Assembly: GCF_010672085.1 (NCBI RefSeq)
Contig: NZ_JAAHHT010000080.1
Span: 1 to 35,665, forward strand
Origin: Okeania sp. SIO3I5
GTDB lineage: Bacteria; Cyanobacteriota; Cyanobacteriia; Cyanobacteriales; Microcoleaceae
Direction of reading: 5' to 3'
DNA length: 35,665 nt
Positions 34,701-35,665 of the stretch are shown piece by piece (position 1 is the stretch's first letter; every line of letters starts with the position of its first letter). Under the pieces are notes generated by a model. That model ran no database searches, had not been told where the DNA came from, and saw nothing but the letters and a program-made list of their open reading frames with translations. The position numbers were made by a program, and so were the translations under genes.

Positions 34701-35665
34701 TTTCAAAATAGGAATCTTTTTGATACATAATAGGACGAATAGGACGAGAAGTTACTACTACTTTTAAATCAACTTTTATGTATTCTGCCCAGTCTAAAAA
34801 AGTATTAATTTCATCAACCATTCGCTCTTGTAGACGAGCATCTGAAATTTCATCTAATCCATCTAAAATTAAGAGGCATTCTTTCTTTTTAAAAATATCT
34901 TGTATGCTAGCAGCAGATATCCCTTCTGGTTTAAATATAATTTTACCAATTTCTATTGCTAGGTAATTTTCTAAACGAGAAAATTCATTTCTATCTCTAT
35001 TTGATAACCATTGAGCAAAATACTTCAAGACTACTCGAAAGGGAATGCGTTCAACTTTTATATTTTCGGTAAATTCATATTCTCTATTTAGATATTTAGC
35101 TCTATGTACTTGAGCAAGTTGTTGCCCTAAAGTAGATTTACCTTGACCCGGACCACCAATAATTACGACTTTATTGTACTTTTTTTCTTCTTTTGTAAAG
35201 TATTCCATAGCCAGAATATCATTTTTGTCCGTAAATAAATCATCTTCAACTGTGGCTCTTATCCTAGCTTCAGTAGGTAATTTTTTATCCCACGGTTTAA
35301 GAAAAAGGTCGATAAATACTTCTTTGAGATTAGTACGTTCTTCACTTGCTTCTACTTCACCTGCTTGATATAAATCTACAGATTTATCCCTACTAAATAA
35401 TACAGAAAGATAATTTCTAATATTTTCTTTCAGACTAGGATTTAATTCTCTACTTTGGGTATCAATTTGTTGTTTTTGATGACTATAATTACGTTTTTCA
35501 GTTTGGCTTTCCTTTTGCTGTTTCCGATTTTTCCAGACTAGCTCTAATTGTCTTAGATTTTCTTGCTTTTTATCAGAATGCCAAAGAGTAAAAGTCAAAC
35601 TTCTAATACCTTTACTTTTTTCGCTAGACGTACTATTTTCAGTCACAAGACGGGATTGCTTCGAG
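31738..35665 (-). CDS. NACHT-domain NTPase (STAND), partial at the window edge
   Basis: At least 1302 aa from GTG at 35646; upstream codons are open to the window end, so the true start and any N-terminal effector domain may lie outside. NACHT core: Walker A GGPGQGKS (164-171), Walker B CLLILDGLDEI (257-267) with the characteristic extra acidic residue, sensor region VVVTSRP (296-302), then TPLQVTIILLLI and SFQEFFAAVYLF, typical NACHT helical elements. The C-terminal ~700 residues look like alpha-solenoid sensor repeats. NACHT proteins of this build act as signal-activated NTPases in cyanobacterial defence or cell death (established for the family; role here inferred). No partner gene is seen downstream, only the xisH remnant. 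Confidence 0.88.
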   Translation of the reverse strand, partial: SKQSRLVTENSTSSEKSKGIRSLTFTLWHSDKKQENLRQLELVWKNRKQQKESQTEKRNYSHQKQQIDTQSRELNPSLKENIRNYLSVLFSRDKSVDLYQAGEVEASEERTNLKEVFIDLFLKPWDKKLPTEARIRATVEDDLFTDKNDILAMEYFTKEEKKYNKVVIIGGPGQGKSTLGQQLAQVHRAKYLNREYEFTENIKVERIPFRVVLKYFAQWLSNRDRNEFSRLENYLAIEIGKIIFKPEGISAASIQDIFKKKECLLILDGLDEISDARLQERMVDEINTFLDWAEYIKVDLKVVVTSRPIRPIMYQKDSYFETFRHLKILELKKEQVTEYAQKWVRTKETDDGEQTRILDILKECGEDERISRLLTTPLQVTIILLLIKSGGRPPGEREALFNDYWTIILKREKSKDKNLIKTGDEVLLNVHSYLGYLLHERASSNTADNSNINVQSLLPEDEFRKAIKKVLRENDDYSSNEDINDTIEQFVTDAKDRLVLIVEPQPGLFGFELRSFQEFFAAVYLFRKGNKFKKLREKIAAVDSEHWRYVSLFLAGRIVRDSGKKESQKILTKVCRPLDKENKNHNQNSFLRPGAWFALKVVVDGSLTKSKYRNIQYDLIDYGLEVLDTGLTSEQMSQLISYTKQLSQADKNDLLRKVLEGKFNGINFPESCWENALHIYGRYFPQEDFLKEKIDALFESEQKNLILSAFNIAVPHIPDFVWIAKRLENYWSYWIENKDIVTKFLSRDDKKELLRFWSLSESQSEKLAGVVIENWRFYLHHSEKINWEFTQPPGLAEQLILLLEVLQIIANYRQRKPFKEIEINVLSDTNINISIKSRNTSYTLDIPSERIDSVARLVQNNDFILPVKLALWTVFWLFNQPDKQNIELFGNFIKDNSPLPDYFDRLCSISELDDFLPLLTLAIKVNTNQQDTFANFLDYLDGSTQISIAEEIDKVIKEFLDKDNDKEKQRLIIALLTSMGLDEFFPQLISTARKIGVKLYELVGAYLAFYSFNPDLEYPPEQLQKMLTIVEKAIQNREKPYKNLWLIFTGIWSYSSEVIDYARQILELFLEKYSESYPFPPASLGITLFLKLLKHDANILDLAPNLFTTLPLYKLIEVDRYKRRNNPIEIDIVAIYESFIKPDEKYISRFTPLLTHSNKSVRVGSALIFKAIRDSSNRSIATKRQLFPDISIYFNLGIEFIHKEKTKDRLIGITLLSLSDYPIEEKQYQSLILNNLENPKTEAEEEAWNKFLKEIPMDSEKHLMWRTFLEEILRKPAVYSSSVLRIAMERYLEIVGKNDFYDPDPIPF

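Overview
The window looks like chromosomal DNA of a filamentous, repeat-rich cyanobacterium of the Oscillatoriales type (Trichodesmium, Okeania or Moorena-like; genus not provable here). The evidence is the photosystem II subunit gene psbZ next to ribH, a DesC-type acyl-lipid desaturase, the DHH-CBS-nucleotidyltransferase fusion common in cyanobacteria, a XisH remnant, Uma2-family genes, many GCGATCGC (HIP1) octamers, heptameric STRR repeats and low GC. By my sum about two thirds of the bases are coding; most of the rest is repeats.

Layout. 1-7440 is mostly housekeeping: desC (+), an IS200/IS605-like remnant, an 81-bp tandem array, a zinc-ribbon membrane protein with proA (-), tRNA-Gly(GCC) (-), psbZ and ribH (-), a doubly stopped antitoxin-like pseudogene (+) and a four-helix membrane protein (-). 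7688-15347 is a five-gene + strand island: two phosphorylase/MTAN-superfamily proteins (the second with a long C-terminal extension), a MoxR-type AAA+ ATPase and two vWA proteins. It belongs to the MoxR-vWA class of NTP-dependent conflict systems, and tandem repeats have split it in two places. 15478-17315 is a tandem pair of Uma2 cassettes; 17536-20274 the tRNA nucleotidyltransferase fusion; 20330-21635 a 76/68-bp array; 21889-22806 a sulfotransferase; 23885-27217 a CBS-like sensor protein divergent from a hybrid histidine kinase with a bilin-type GAF domain; 27218-30157 nanE among partial copies of its own 5' end and 282-288-bp repeats; 30158-30754 recR, apparently starting at ATT; 31445-31627 a truncated xisH; 31738 to the window end a large NACHT ATPase whose frame is still open at the edge.

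How the parts fit. The most notable candidate system is 7688-15347: a regulated NTPase switch (MoxR plus two vWA adaptors) linked to a pair of nucleosidase-fold proteins. One of the pair has lost the catalytic Asp at the expected position (S210) and the other keeps it (D242), suggesting a dead/live regulator-effector pair. The NACHT protein and the xisH and antitoxin remnants give the window a conflict-island character.

The second theme is repeat expansion. At least eight tandem families (about 8, 12/15, 58, 76/68, 78, 81, 84, 128 and 282-288 bp) fill gaps, enter coding sequence, break a translational-coupling junction and sit directly against start codons.
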